Below, one piece after another: positions 36,555 to 48,819 of a DNA stretch of 64,000 nt; the first letter of the stretch is position 1; each line of letters opens with the position of its first letter. Both the position numbers and the translations under genes were made by a program. The notes beneath the pieces are model-generated. The model worked only from the letters and a program-made list of their open reading frames with translations. It was not told the DNA's origin and searched no databases. Source of the stretch: Pistacia vera (Eukaryota > Streptophyta > Magnoliopsida > Sapindales > Anacardiaceae); NCBI RefSeq assembly GCF_008641045.1, contig NW_022195079.1:1-64000 (forward strand). Direction: 5' to 3'.

Positions 36555-37189
36555 CTTCACCGTCTAATCTGGCAGATTCGAACTCGGGCACACTAACACA
36601 CATGATTTATTTTGATTAGAGTGTCAAGATTTCAGACCAAAATTGGGAAGAAGAGCGGACGGAGTGGAGAAGTGGAGAGAAATTGCATCGTCGGCGGTGG
36701 GTTTTAGTAGTTTGGGGATTTTGTATAGATAGTGACGACGGGTGGGAATTAATTAGAGTTTTTATTTATTTATTTATTTAAGGGTTCAAACAATTTGAAT
36801 TTTGGGCAAAATTATATTGTTTTATTTTTCTTTTTTAATAAAAACGTTTGGGTTTTTGTGTTTCTTTAATTTTAGATTTATGGACTTTTTTTATATTGTT
36901 TACTTTTAAAATTTGAAGGAAAACTTGTTAACTTTTCAATTTTTTTTAATATTCAAAATTCGGTAATTTTGTATTTCTATGGACCAAAATAAACCGGTTT
37001 CTCGTATACCGAAAATCTACTTCGCATCTCGATTCAGTTCGGTTTCTACATTTTTCTGAACATCCCTACATTTGGGTGTAACAATCTCCGTCAGAATAGG
37101 CACAGAGTAAGCGCCAGAGTCAATAAGCAAGTCATCGTCTATTAAACGAAAGTGGTAGAAACGAGAACTTTTTTTCTAGTGTCAGAAAT

Positions 37190-37611
37190 AGATTGACTAT
37201 GAGGGTTTACACAAATTAGTGAAATAGCGGGTAAGCATAAGTTTTAGGAAAAAAAAATTGTGGGAATAGTTAATGAAAAATGGGCAGCAAAAAATGGGTG
37301 AGAAAAGTTTTAGGCAATTTTTTTTTTTTTTATATATATATATACTTAATCTTTGATAGTAAAAACTGTCAATGATTGAGACTACAACAGTCAAGAACAA
37401 GATTCATAAAATTTATTTTTAACTAATTACTTGACAATTATTAACTGTCAAGAATCATCCAAAATGGTCAAGGATTATGATTATTTCAAAATCTTGACAG
37501 TTCATAAACTGTCAATAATTTGTCAAGAATTACAATCTTTGACAGTTTTTTAGAATGATCAAGAAAATATGTTAACTCATTATATCAAGGAATGGAGTTT
37601 TTCTAGTAGTG
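37190..37611. mobile_element. CACTA transposon right end, block A
   Basis: GGAGTTTTTCTAGTAGTG at 37,594-37,611 is the reverse complement of a CACTACTAGAAAAACTCC terminus typical of CACTA elements. Just inside it, TTGACAGTT/AACTGTCAA and TGTCAAGAAT repeats in both orientations (37,355-37,570) are typical subterminal repeats. The same end occurs at 51,063-51,080. No CACTA left terminus was found and no transposase is seen. Confidence 0.6.
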
Positions 37612-38587
37612 AATCTTAATGGATTTGTATGCCAAATGCTAATGGTGGAACTGTGCAAATTTTTCCTTTTTATTTTAATTTTTTCTTTTCCTTCAATCAG
37701 TAGTGGTGACATTAAGAAATTTCATAATATTTTTTTTTTTCAGAACTAGTATTGTTGAGGTATGAGCTTTAAGTAATTAATGTTTAAAAAAAAAAAGTTA
37801 TTGTTTACTTATTAATAATCAAGTTATTTAGTTAGTTATACCTTCCAATGTAGTTCTGTGCAATATCAGTTGGATGCTTCTATACTGTGTTTACATTTGA
37901 AGGCTTATGAAATTTGGATTCTTGCCTGTTAAATAGAATTACATTGATTTCTTTCTTTTAACGTTTTCTTTCTGCAGGGTATTTATGCCATCCATTTAGG
38001 AACATCACAAACAACATATGCTTAAACAAATTAAAGTAAATATTGTGAAGAAACATATTGAAAATCAAACAATAAAACCAAAATACCATTTATAAAAGAA
38101 TGAGTTTTGACATAAAAATAAAAAGAAGTTACCTTCAATGGGGTGATATAGGCGGAAAAAGTAGAATCAAGAAGATGATAAAGTGAAAAGGAAATTGGAT
38201 ACAGAGGAGTGCTGGAGAAGAAGAGGACTCGGGTAAGAATAGGGAAATTGTGGTATTAGGGATTTGGTTTTGAGTTTGGGTTTATATAGGATGGGTTTTT
38301 AGTAATTGTTTCCAAAAACGGTGGCATTTATTTATTTAATTAGTTATTTGTAACAACCAGTTTTACTCACCATTTGTAACTTTCATGTTTTGTAAACCAT
38401 CAATAGCAACTAATATTTAAGTAGTTGTCAAAAAAAAAAAATTGCAACTAATATTGTAGTTGGCACTGTCAAATTTATGATATCCAAACTTCTTGTAACT
38501 AATTGATTTTGATTACTAGTAATATATATCATCTTTAATAAACAATATTTAGTGGCCAACATTTTGGTTGCGAAAAAATCATATTAA

Positions 38588-40096
38588 CAATTCATTAAAA
38601 GAAAGACTGGGGTCCGAGCTATTCAATAGTCAAACATGATCGATGTGCGAGTGGTAGAAAAGGTTCGTGATAACGTACTTTTGTAGTATATGATTTCGCG
38701 AAGAGTAGAAATCCCAGTCGAGCTTGATCGTCTAATTCCGGGGAACGACTTCTGGTATCTTGATTTGCTTGGTGAAGGCTTATAAACGCTTTGAGGGTTA
38801 ACCTTATCTTGATAACGGTGGCAGGCCACCATCCATCTAGTGTATATTCCTATTCGTGAGTGTAGAATACGGTCATCCTAGAGGTAGTTTTTCAGAGTCA
38901 CAGAATTGCGAGCTTAGCTTTATGTATGTGTGCTCTATAACCAAGGTCGTCCATTAACTATTCTAAGAGAAATCTTTGGGTCGCATCATTTGCATTCTTA
39001 TTCTATTTGTTTTGTGTGTTGGGTTGTCGGTGTTCATAGATTACCATATGGATCTCATATCACCTTTGTGTGGCTCATTGGAGCAATTCTTCTACTTGAA
39101 GTCTACTGAGTATATGAGAACTTTTGTGCTCGGATGGGTAGTACTCCATATGATAATCAAAAGTGAGTGCAGATGAGAAATTGTTGAGGATTGTTGCTTC
39201 AAAGATTCTAAAGAGACATAGGTGGTCACATCACATGGAACAATTCAATTTACTAAGCTATTGTCTCTATGAAGAGCGTAAAAGCTTTGTGGGTTGATTA
39301 GCAGAATTCTCATGGTCAAGAGCTTCCACAGGGATACAAGAAGCGTTTGTGTTAAGAAAGACATTCAAGTTCCTGAGAGGTTGAAAATTGATACTACGAC
39401 AAGTGGAGAGAGGTAAGAACACAAAGAGGTGGGCAACCTTTCAGCGAAGTGTGGTGAATGGCCACTTGAAAAATGCTATTGTCTCCAAGATTTGGATTGA
39501 ATATTCCACAGATTTTTGGTTCCCATGCCAAGAAGCAAAACAAGTTTGGCAAGGCCATTATTATATGGCACATTGCCACAAGTTTGTTTACTATTTAGAT
39601 GGTGGTCATTTACAAGATATAATCATCCTTCTGAATGCGAACTGAACAAATTTTTATCATTATATGATTGTACTTTTGGCCATGCATCCGTGTATGTTAT
39701 CTATTGTCACTGGTGACATTCTCTTCCGTGGTTTTGCTCAAGTGGGTGAGTTTTTTAAGACAAAAGAATCAGGATGAAGCCACATTGTGCAGAATGTTAC
39801 TAGATGAGTTTGTGGAGACGAAATTATCGACAAGGAAATCCAAAGAAAAATGGCTCACATCAAATGGAATGTGGTTCTTCAGGTGCAAAAATTGGTTAAT
39901 ATTGCAGGAAGAGAGGACAGATGAGGAATAATACAGGTGTTTGGTGGAAGGGTGTTTATTGGTGTGACTAATTGTCCTTGGGACTCTCCATGCAAGCAAC
40001 TTAGGCAGGGTGGAGAATTGCTCACTCAGTTTGGCTTTTGCTTGACATGAAAAGATGAAGCCAATTTTCAATCTCTTCCGAGCAATATATGCTTAA
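38588..40096 (+). pseudogene. DUF4220/DUF594 copy in block B, 5'-truncated and frameshifted
   Basis: Block B begins in mid-gene: recognisable text starts near 38,640-38,700 (AAGTAGAAATCCCAGTCGAG context, equivalent to codon about 210 of the intact gene) and runs to a stop at 40,094-40,096. Similarity to 45,900-47,334 is obvious but interrupted by an indel every 20-60 bases. The join to block A (38,588-38,640) is the noisiest part of the window. Confidence 0.75.
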
Positions 40097-41529
40097 GGAG
40101 TGTTGTACATCCACTTCTTTTGTGTTAAGGTGGTGTATTTAATAATGATTGTTGTACACCACATCTATTGGTATTATTTTGTAAGATGTTGTTCATCAAC
40201 ATTTATTGTGTACATACGGTTGAATAAAGTCATATCAGATTTCAATTTCAGGTCCTTTTGTACATTTCAAGAACCAACTTGCTAAATTAGTTAGTACTCA
40301 TATAATTATCATCCATTTTATTTTGTCATTATTTAATCAAACTAGCCCGAAACAATTTTCACACTTACAATAACTACCTCAAAGAACCTTTTATGATATC
40401 AATTACCTATAATGTAGAAAATTGTTAGAGCAACCGCGTGTTGAATGCACTACATATCATATAAAAAATGGCTTTCAACTCTAGCAAAATTAGAGCGCCG
40501 AGTAAAAAATTTAGACACTATGTCTTGTGCGTCTAAATTTTGCAGTCGTCATATAGTTACAGAACCGTTGTCGCGAGAAATTAGGGCGTCTAATAATAGG
40601 TTAGACATGGAATATTTTTTTTAAACATTAGAAATTAGTTACTAATTGCTAATTGAAAATAGATCCTCTGACTTAGTGCTAAATGTGTAACGGTAGTTGA
40701 TAAAATTGTATTGTAACTAATCATATGTGAAGAACGTACCTTCTAATACTAATAATTAGTCGTGAATGTCACAAAAATTAGACACTAAGATATAAGGTTT
40801 ATTTCGTAAAAGTGTTTCTCGTTTATTCTATTGTGGACGAATGGTATCTTTTAGTGAAAAAAAAATTAGTGGTTAATTCTAATAATTTTAGACGTTGAAT
40901 GTGGAATCCAAATACGATAAATTACTTTTCGCTATTATGAAACTAGTTGCAAAATGTGTTTTTTTATAAGAAATAATCAGTGGCAAAGCATTTCGTTTTT
41001 AGTTGGAATGTACATGCCCAATTTAGTTTCTTACATTTTGTCCTATTGATTTAGTCATTAAAATTAATTTTTTTCATCAAAATATATAATCGATTGTATA
41101 TGAGTTTTGAAAAACTAATTATTTTAGTCAAGTAATTGATTAGTCTAGATGCTTTAGTTATTTTTGCAACAATACTTTAGTAGTTAATTGGTTAACATTT
41201 AAAAGCATTATTTTGTGCTCTTCGTAAATGCATAGTTATACTTCAACATCAACAAAATAATTATGACATAAAATACAACTATCACTAACATCAAATTTCA
41301 GTATAGATATATAGTCTATATATATATGGGATTTTTATGCATATGAGCAATAAAATCCAAAAGCTGCAATCAGTTACAGAAAAAAGTCAAACATGCACCC
41401 ACAATTTTCATTAAGTAGCTTCTCTATCTGAGGCATAACGTCTAACAAACAAAATGGCCACCCATGTACACCATCTAAGATATATGCAAGCAACTTAAAA
41501 AGTCCAAAATTGGTCCTACCCCCTGTCAA

Positions 41530-42778
41530 ATATCTACTGCCCATGCAACAAAAAACTGACCATCATGTTAGCATCTCAAAGTGCATCAGTGAGATTTAAA
41601 GTAGCTGTAGCAATGAGAAGACTCTAACAGCCATGGATGAGATGCAGGTCAGCGTTGGAGCTGGTGATGTGGGGGTGCAGGTTGGCTTTACTGTAGTGAA
41701 TCTGCTTCAGCATCTCCACATGTGATATGTTTTTCTTCAAGCATTTTTTGATTTCTCTTTTGTGTTGGTCAAAAGGATGAGCTGCTCCTAGTCGTTTCTA
41801 GAGCATTATGAGAGATTCAAGATACCACTTCCAACAACAAATACATAAGTAGATAGTTTTTTTGAAACAATTCTTTAGGAGCAGAGTCAGGGCCGGGTTA
41901 CAGAAAGTATTCCTAAAAACTTCTAAAATGCAAATAAGTACCCTTTCATTTCGACTAGCATATCCCTTGTTGGTCAAGCTGCAGAAATGGACTGGACTCA
42001 TTTTAAACCCTCGAGCTAATAACACTGAAAGATATAAGGATGACAATAGCAATTTAAGAGCTACATTAATTTTCAAGTATCTTCAAAGTGGAAATTGAGA
42101 AGATAATGAGAATTTCAAAGTATCCCTGGGAATCTAGAATATGATATATGAGTATGAACTACTAAAGAGACATAAGAGCACAGAGTACGTGTATCGATAA
42201 AATAGTAAACAGAATAACCTGCTATGAAAAATATTGAAGAAACACTATGAACATAGCCAGGACCAGTCATCCAGCATTTCAAAACAAGAACATCTAATTG
42301 TAAGTGCACAATCCAACAACAAAATATTTTCCTAGTATCTCATGCTTTGGTGTTCAGCAACAAGTTAGTTCCTCCCCACCAGCATTTCACAGGAGATGGG
42401 AGAGAGTGAACAGCACTACGAATCAATAAGCGTACAGTCTCTTGAGTAGAAATTTTAATATGTGGGTTTTGAGTCTTTTGAACCAGGAAAACCATCCTCA
42501 CCATGAAAAAGGACACTGGTACAAGGCACACTCAAATCAGTACCAAGCTACAAACACAGGAATGCAAGTCGAACAAACAAAGATTAGAACTGAAGGACTT
42601 ACGGCCGTATGACATATTTTGCTTTTCCTTCAGAGTCTTGTCCTACTGGGCCCTGCAGTTAAAACGATAATACCATAAAAGGAGGTGTCTTTTTAATGAG
42701 CCACAAGAGGGTCTGTGTGCCACATGTGTTGGTAGCTTTGACGGAGCTGCATCTTCTCCATACAGCGTCGGACGCCAT
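41530..42778 (-). pseudogene. Small Cys-rich gene or gene fragment, block B
   Basis: Counterpart of the minus-strand gene at 35,330-36,554, with the ATG at 42,778 (GCCAT context on the plus strand) and the donor context CTTACGGCCG at about 42,598. Many additional indels relative to blocks A and C; not translatable. Confidence 0.35.
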
Positions 42779-43344
42779 CTTCACCGTCTAATCTGGCAGA
42801 TTCGAAACTCGGGGCACACTAACACAGGATTTATTTTGATTAGGAGTTGTCAAGAGTTTCAGAACAAAAATTGGAGAAGAAATGCGACGGAGTGATGAAG
42901 AGTTTGGGAGTAGAACTTGGCATCGTGCGGCGTGTGTGGTGGGGTTTAGTATTTTATAGGATATGTTGTATATGATGAGTGACCGGAGTGGGTAAGTTAC
43001 ATGTAGAGTTTTATTTCTTTTATTTATTTTAGGGTTCAAACATTTGAGAATTTGGGCAAAATTATATTGTTAGTCTGTTTGTCTGTTTTAAAGAAAAAAC
43101 CGTTGTGGGGGGTGGAAATGGGGGGGGTGTTTTCTTTAGATTAAATAATAGATGTGTCTGTGGTGTACTTGTTAAATGTTAATTAGATTGGGAGGGTTTA
43201 GCGTTGTAAAATTTGAAGGCAAAGCCGGGTATAGGTTTACTTTCAGTTTTTTTAATAAAATCAGTAAAATGGTCCGGTATTAATTGTATGGCTATGGGAG
43301 CCGGCGAATTAAACCAAGGTTCGGCTCGGATAGGCGCCGCACAA

Positions 43345-43415
43345 CTTCCATTAATTTCTCTCTTCAGATTGTGCTCTGAGAATCGTGAAGCACTGCAAGA
43401 ATTCTTCAGCTCCAG
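43345..43415 (+). promoter_or_regulatory. Non-coding exon 1 of the 684-aa gene
   Basis: CTCTTCAGATTGTGC, GAGAATCGTGAAGCACTGC and AAGAATTCTTCAGCTCCAG lead to the splice donor CAG|GTTAGT at 43,416. Upstream of about 43,345 the sequence switches abruptly to block B text, and no TATA box or promoter like that at 29,702 is present. Confidence 0.75.
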
Positions 43416-45263
43416 GTTAGTCCATTACAATTTGAGTTAAATTCATTGACCCTTGAGGTTTGTGAAATAATAAAAATCCTCTGCCATTTATATAAACCGT
43501 TAGTGAGCAGTTAGAACTTAAAGTATTATGACTAAAAGAATATTTACCAGATTACCCTTTGATGCTAACTCCCAAATAATGGAGTTAGCATCGAGGGGTG
43601 TCTATGATGCAAATAATACAATATTAAAAGTTCCAGGGTACAATGTGATAAAAATCTGAAAAATTACTATCTAAGTGATAAAAACTCAAACCCTAGGGGT
43701 ACTTTATGACAATATCCCATGATTAAATTAATTTCCAACATTTCCTTTCCTTGACCCAAGCTCTAGAAAAACGAAAGCGTTGTCCATGTATGATTTCCTT
43801 GCCCACCAATGTCCCTCTTGTAGCTAGACTGCCGAAATTAATTCTTGGAGTCAATTCCATGGCCTTTTCCTCGGAACCATGTTGCATGCTCTACTCTTGC
43901 AATCATGTATAACTTTTATCACATTCTTATTCTACTTCAGCCTTACCAAAAAATATCTCAACTATATTGAGTGGACCTCCATTCTAAAATTCATGATTAT
44001 TTTTTTTCTATAATCTTTAGTTCTCAACTGAATGTTACTCGTCCAATTTAGAATGTTTAAGGTCTGCCCGAGCTCCATCATCTGTAGAAAATCCACATGA
44101 CATCTTTATTTCTTCCTTTCTTGGATCTCAACAAAAGTTTGATCCCCTACAATTTCTAGGATTTAGAATGTTTAATAAAAATTTTGCAGCCCCACTGATT
44201 AATTAAAATATAAAATAAAAAACCTCATTATATAACCAAACACGGGCCTAAAGCCCCGGAAGGCCCAGCTTGGGCCAGAGTAAGCTCAGCCTTGGTCTGG
44301 CCTGAGTTTGTAAAACCTAGGCTTTTTCCCAGGCCCAGGCAAGCCAAGCCCGAGGTTTTTACATTCCTAGTCCAATTCCCTTTTTAGATGTTTGTGTTGT
44401 GTTGGTGACCTTCTCAAAATAGACAAGTCTACGAAGTGATTGATATTTCCTTTTAGCGTTTATTAAACTCTCCTTCTGCTCTTACCCGTGGTGTCACAAA
44501 TTACATGTTTCTGCCTATTTGCCTATACATTGTTAGGTTATGATCTGAACTACTCATGTCTAATTGGCTCTAAAATAAAATATTTGGTAAAATCATAATT
44601 ATTGACATGAGTCTTTTCTACATAAAAAGTAATATTTTGTTACAATAAAAGTGGAAACTATATGGATTATTCAAAAATTGAAGTTGATTTGCTTTATAAA
44701 AAGAAGATATAAAATGAATTTCTATGAAATGGTTACACAAGATTCAGCCAATCGTATTGACGTGGGATGTTATTGAGAAATACCTATAAATAAAATATCC
44801 AGAACATAAGCAACTAAAAGTAAAAAAAACACACCCACAAAGATGATTAGTTTTTAAAAATAAACTGACAAAGACACCCTATCATATAAGATACTTAAAT
44901 CATAATTTCCATTACTTAAACGAGTAACCTATTGTTAATTAAATAAATCAAATACTAATACTTATTTATTTTAGAAAACAAATATTAAAAAAATGCAATA
45001 TAAGACTTCTAGTAATTAAACTAGTAACCCTACTGTTAATTAAATATAAATCAAATATTAATACAAATCTATTTTAGAAAACAAATATATATAAACTACA
45101 ATATAAGGCTTCGAAGTTCTAATGAAATTAATATTCTTGATTTAATTATGCAAATCAAAGTTTACATTTTGTGTTACATATACATGTCTGGACTGGATTA
45201 ATTTATATATACATTTCTTTATCTTAAAAAAACTTATGCTAGTTATATATTCATCTTCATCAG
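43416..45263 (+). other. Intron 1 of the 684-aa gene
   Basis: GTTAGT donor and TTCATCAG acceptor, 1,848 bp, colinear with 30,066-31,859 but without its scattered deletions. Intron status is inferred from splice signals conserved at four loci; no transcript is available. Confidence 0.65.
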
Positions 45264-45279
45264 CTTTAAGAAATTAAAG

Positions 45280-47334
45280 ATGGCGATTATGAATCTATTC
45301 CCGACGATTTATTTTCGAGCAAGAGATCATCCTATCAGTGAAAAAAGGTCAGACGTAGAATGGGAGTTAAATGAGATCAGAACTCTAATGTTATTGAGTC
45401 TTGGAGCACAAGCCATTCTTACTTTCTTTGGCAATCGTAGAAAGTACCAGTTAAGCTCTTTGAGCCGGTTTTGTGTTTGGTTATCCTACTTAATGGCAAG
45501 TCCTATGGTAACTTTCGTCCTTGGCAAGCTTTCTATAATGAGTGTCACGGCTTACGCTATCTTAGTAGATAATCAACTAAACTATGACCATGTATATATA
45601 ATTAATGTGTTCCTCAAGAGCTGGTGGGCACCAATACTTTTGGTACAAATTTGTAGCCCAAATATGATCTCATACTCAGTTGAAGATAATAAGCTAACAT
45701 TTAGGCAAGTTATTGGACTAAGCACCCAAGTAGCCTTGGCAGTTTCGATCCTTTATCAAGCATTGTTTCAAGAACCTGAATATCCCTTCTTCATTTTCAC
45801 GTTACCTTGTTATTTATCTGGATTAATCAAAGTCTTAGAAAGACTCCGAGCTTTCATGTCATTAAGGAATAGAGAAAAAGTTGTGATAACTACTTTTGTA
45901 CATAATGATTCTCGAAAAGTAGAAATCCCAGTCGAGCTTAGCTCTAATTCCGGAACGACTTCTGATGATCTTGATTTGCTTGTGAAGGCTTATAAACGCT
46001 TTGATCGGTTAAAGCCTTATCTTGAGAACTGGCTAGGCCACCATTCATCTAGGTATATTCCTAATTCAGTGAGTGTAGAATACGGTCATCCTAAGGATGT
46101 TTTCAGAGTCACAGAATTCGAGCTTAGCTTTATGTATGATGTGCTCTATACCAATGCGTCCATTAACTATTCTAAGAGAAATATTTTGGGTCGCATCATT
46201 TGCATTCTTATTCTATTTGTTTTGTGTGTGTTTTCGGGGTGTGTCATAGATTACCATATGGATCTCATAATCACCTTTGTGTTGCTCATTGGAGCAATTC
46301 TACTTGAATTCTATGAGATGAAGGAACTTTTGTGCTCGGATTGGGTAGTACTCCATATGATGAATCAAAAGTGGAGTGCATGTATGAGAAGATTGTTGAG
46401 GATTGTTGCTCAAAAGATTCTAAGTAAGAAGCATAGGTGGTCACATCACATGGAACAATTCAATTTACTAAGCTATTGTCTCTATGAAGAGCGTAAAAAG
46501 CTTTGTGGGTTGATTAGCAGAATTCTCATGGTCAAGAGCTTCCACAGGGAGTACAAGAAGCGTTGTGTTAAGAAAGACATTCAAGTTCCTGAGGAGTTGA
46601 AAAAATTGATACTACAACAAGTGGAAGAGGTAAGAACACAAAGAGGTGGGCAACCTTTCAGCGAATGTGGTGAATGGCCACTTGAAAAATGCTATTGTCT
46701 CCAAGATTTGGAATTGAATATTCCACAAGATTTTGGTTCCCATGCCAAGAAGCAAACGAAGTTTGGCAAAGCCATTATTATATGGCACATTGCCACAAAT
46801 GTTTGTTACTATTTAGATGGTGGTCATTTACAAGATATAATCAATCCTTCTGAACGCGAACTGAACAAATTTTTATCAGATTATATGATGTATCTTTTGG
46901 CCATGCATCCTGATATGTTATCTATTGTCACTGGTGACATTCTCTTCCGTGGTGTTTGTGCTCAAGTGGGTGAGTTTTTTAAGACAAAAGAATCAAGGGA
47001 TGAAGCCACATTGTGCAGGATGTTACTAGATGAGTTTGTGGACGAAAATTATCGACAAGGAAATCCAAAGAAAAATGTGCTCACATCAAAATGGAATGTG
47101 GTTCTTCAGGTGCAAAAATTGGTTGGAATATTGCGAGGAAGAGAGGACAGATGGAGAATAATAAGCAGTGTTTGGGTGGAAATGTTGTGTTATGGGGCTA
47201 CTAATTGTCCTTGGACTCTCCATGCAGAGCAACTTAGGCGAGGTGGAGAATTGCTCACTCATGTTTGGCTTTTGCTTGAGCATGAGAAAGATGAAGCCAA
47301 TTTTCAATCTCTTCCGAGGCAATATGATGCTTAA
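45280..47334 (+). CDS. DUF4220/DUF594 membrane protein, intact, 684 aa
   Basis: Intact single-exon CDS of the plant DUF4220 (PF13968)/DUF594 (PF04578) family; molecular function unknown, predicted multi-pass membrane protein. Hydrophobic segments at about residues 33-51, 62-88, 113-133, 145-185, 302-322 and 327-347. Conserved blocks: LGAQAILTFFGNRRK (41-55), WAPILLVQICSPN (116-128), YSVEDNKLTFRQ (132-143), LVKAYKRFDRLKPYLENWLG (234-253), FRVTEFELSFMYDVLY (275-290), FGKAIIIWHIATNVCYYLD (495-513), LSDYMMYLLAMHPDMLS (532-548) and DUF594 at about 625-672 (WRIISSVWVEMLCYGATNCP, GGELLTHVWLLLEHEKD). The ATG lies 16 bases after a CATCAG|CTTTAAG acceptor. The region after residue 350 is charged and soluble-looking. 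Related to the 678-aa gene, clearly diverged. Confidence 0.95.
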   Translation: MAIMNLFPTIYFRARDHPISEKRSDVEWELNEIRTLMLLSLGAQAILTFFGNRRKYQLSSLSRFCVWLSYLMASPMVTFVLGKLSIMSVTAYAILVDNQLNYDHVYIINVFLKSWWAPILLVQICSPNMISYSVEDNKLTFRQVIGLSTQVALAVSILYQALFQEPEYPFFIFTLPCYLSGLIKVLERLRAFMSLRNREKVVITTFVHNDSRKVEIPVELSSNSGTTSDDLDLLVKAYKRFDRLKPYLENWLGHHSSRYIPNSVSVEYGHPKDVFRVTEFELSFMYDVLYTNASINYSKRNILGRIICILILFVLCVFSGCVIDYHMDLIITFVLLIGAILLEFYEMKELLCSDWVVLHMMNQKWSACMRRLLRIVAQKILSKKHRWSHHMEQFNLLSYCLYEERKKLCGLISRILMVKSFHREYKKRCVKKDIQVPEELKKLILQQVEEVRTQRGGQPFSECGEWPLEKCYCLQDLELNIPQDFGSHAKKQTKFGKAIIIWHIATNVCYYLDGGHLQDIINPSERELNKFLSDYMMYLLAMHPDMLSIVTGDILFRGVCAQVGEFFKTKESRDEATLCRMLLDEFVDENYRQGNPKKNVLTSKWNVVLQVQKLVGILRGREDRWRIISSVWVEMLCYGATNCPWTLHAEQLRRGGELLTHVWLLLEHEKDEANFQSLPRQYDA

Positions 47335-47468
47335 GAGAGTGTTGTACATCCACTTCTATTATGTATATAAGGTGTGTATTTAATAATGATTGTTGTACAC
47401 CAACATCTATTGTGTGTATATTTTGTAAGAATGTTGTTCATCAACATTTTATTGTGTACATACGGTTG

Positions 47469-47474
47469 AATAAA
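47469..47474 (+). terminator. Poly(A) signal of the 684-aa gene
   Basis: AATAAA in CGGTTGAATAAAGTCAT, 134 bases after the stop; the same context follows the 678-aa gene. Confidence 0.7.
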
Positions 47475-47499
47475 GTCATATTCAGATTTCAATTTCAGG

Positions 47500-48760
47500 T
47501 CCTTTTGTACAATTTCAAGAGACCAACTTGCTAAATTAGTTAGTACTCATAATAATTATCATCCATTTTATTTTGTCATTAATTTAATCAAACTAGCCCG
47601 AAACAATTTTCACAACTTACAATAATCTACCTCAAAGAACCTTTTATGATATACAATTACCTATAATGTAGGAAAATTGTTAGAGCACCAGGTCAGTTGA
47701 ATGCAGCTTACATATGCATATAAGAAAAATGGCTTTCAACGTCTAGCAAAATTAGACAACGATAGTAAAATTTAGACACTAAATGTCTTGTGCGTCTAAA
47801 TTTTGCAGTCGTCATATAGTTACAGAACCGTTGTCGCAGAAATTATGGGCGTCTAAATAATAGGTTAGACATGGAAATTTTTTTTTTTTAACGATTAGCA
47901 AATTAGTTACTAATTGCTAATTGAAATAGTCATATGACTTAGTGCTAAATGTGTAAGGGTAGTTTGATAAAATTGTATTGTAACTAATCAATTAGTTGAA
48001 GAACGTACCTTCTAATGACTAATAATTAGTCGTGAATGTCACAAAAATTAGACACTAAAGATATAAGGGTAATTTCGTAAAAATGTTTCTCGATTATTCT
48101 ATTAGTGGACGAATGTATCTTTTAGTGAAAAAAAAATTAGTGGTTAATTCTAATAATTTTAGACGTTGAATGTGGAATCCAAATACGATAAATTACTTTT
48201 CGCTATTATGAAACTAGTTGCAAAATGTGTTTTTTAATAAGAAAATAATTAGTGGCAAAAGCATTTCATTTTTAGTTGGGAAATGTACATGCCCAATTTA
48301 GTTTCTTACATTTTGTAACTATTGATTTAGTCATTAAAATTAATTTTTTGCATCAAAATAATATAATAATCGATTGTATATGAGTTTTGAAAACTAATTA
48401 TTTTAGTCAAGTATTATTGATTAGTCTTAGATGCTGTATTATTTTTGCAACTAATACTTTAGTAGTTAATTGGTTAACATTTAAAAGCATTATTTTTGCT
48501 CTTCGTAAATGACCTAGTTTATACATTCAACATCAACAAAATAATTATGACATAAAATAAAAATCTGATAACTAACATCAAATTTCATATATTATATATA
48601 TATATATATATATATGGATTTTATGCATGATGAGCATAAAAATCCAAAATGCACTATCATGCATGCATAACCAAAAAAGAAAACATGCACCCCACATTTT
48701 CTTAGTACCTATCTACTGAGATCATTAACAATACAAAAAATGGCCACCATGTACACACAT
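47500..48760. repeat. CACTA-like subterminal repeat region, block C
   Basis: Counterpart of 34,020-35,320: GCGTCTAAA/TTAGAC, TAGTTGCAA and ATTAGTGG motifs, ending in an (AT)n run near 48,592-48,616. No coding sequence. Confidence 0.4.
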
Positions 48761-48819
48761 CTAAGGATATATGCAAGCAATCTTAAAAAGTCCAAAAATA
48801 TGGTCCTACCCCCTGTCAA

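Noticed and set aside
42788..43440. Open frames near the B/C junction (minus 42,788-43,039; plus 43,213-43,440)
   Set aside because: The sequence aligns with non-coding text of blocks A and C and is the noisiest part of B; the plus frame also runs into non-coding exon 1.
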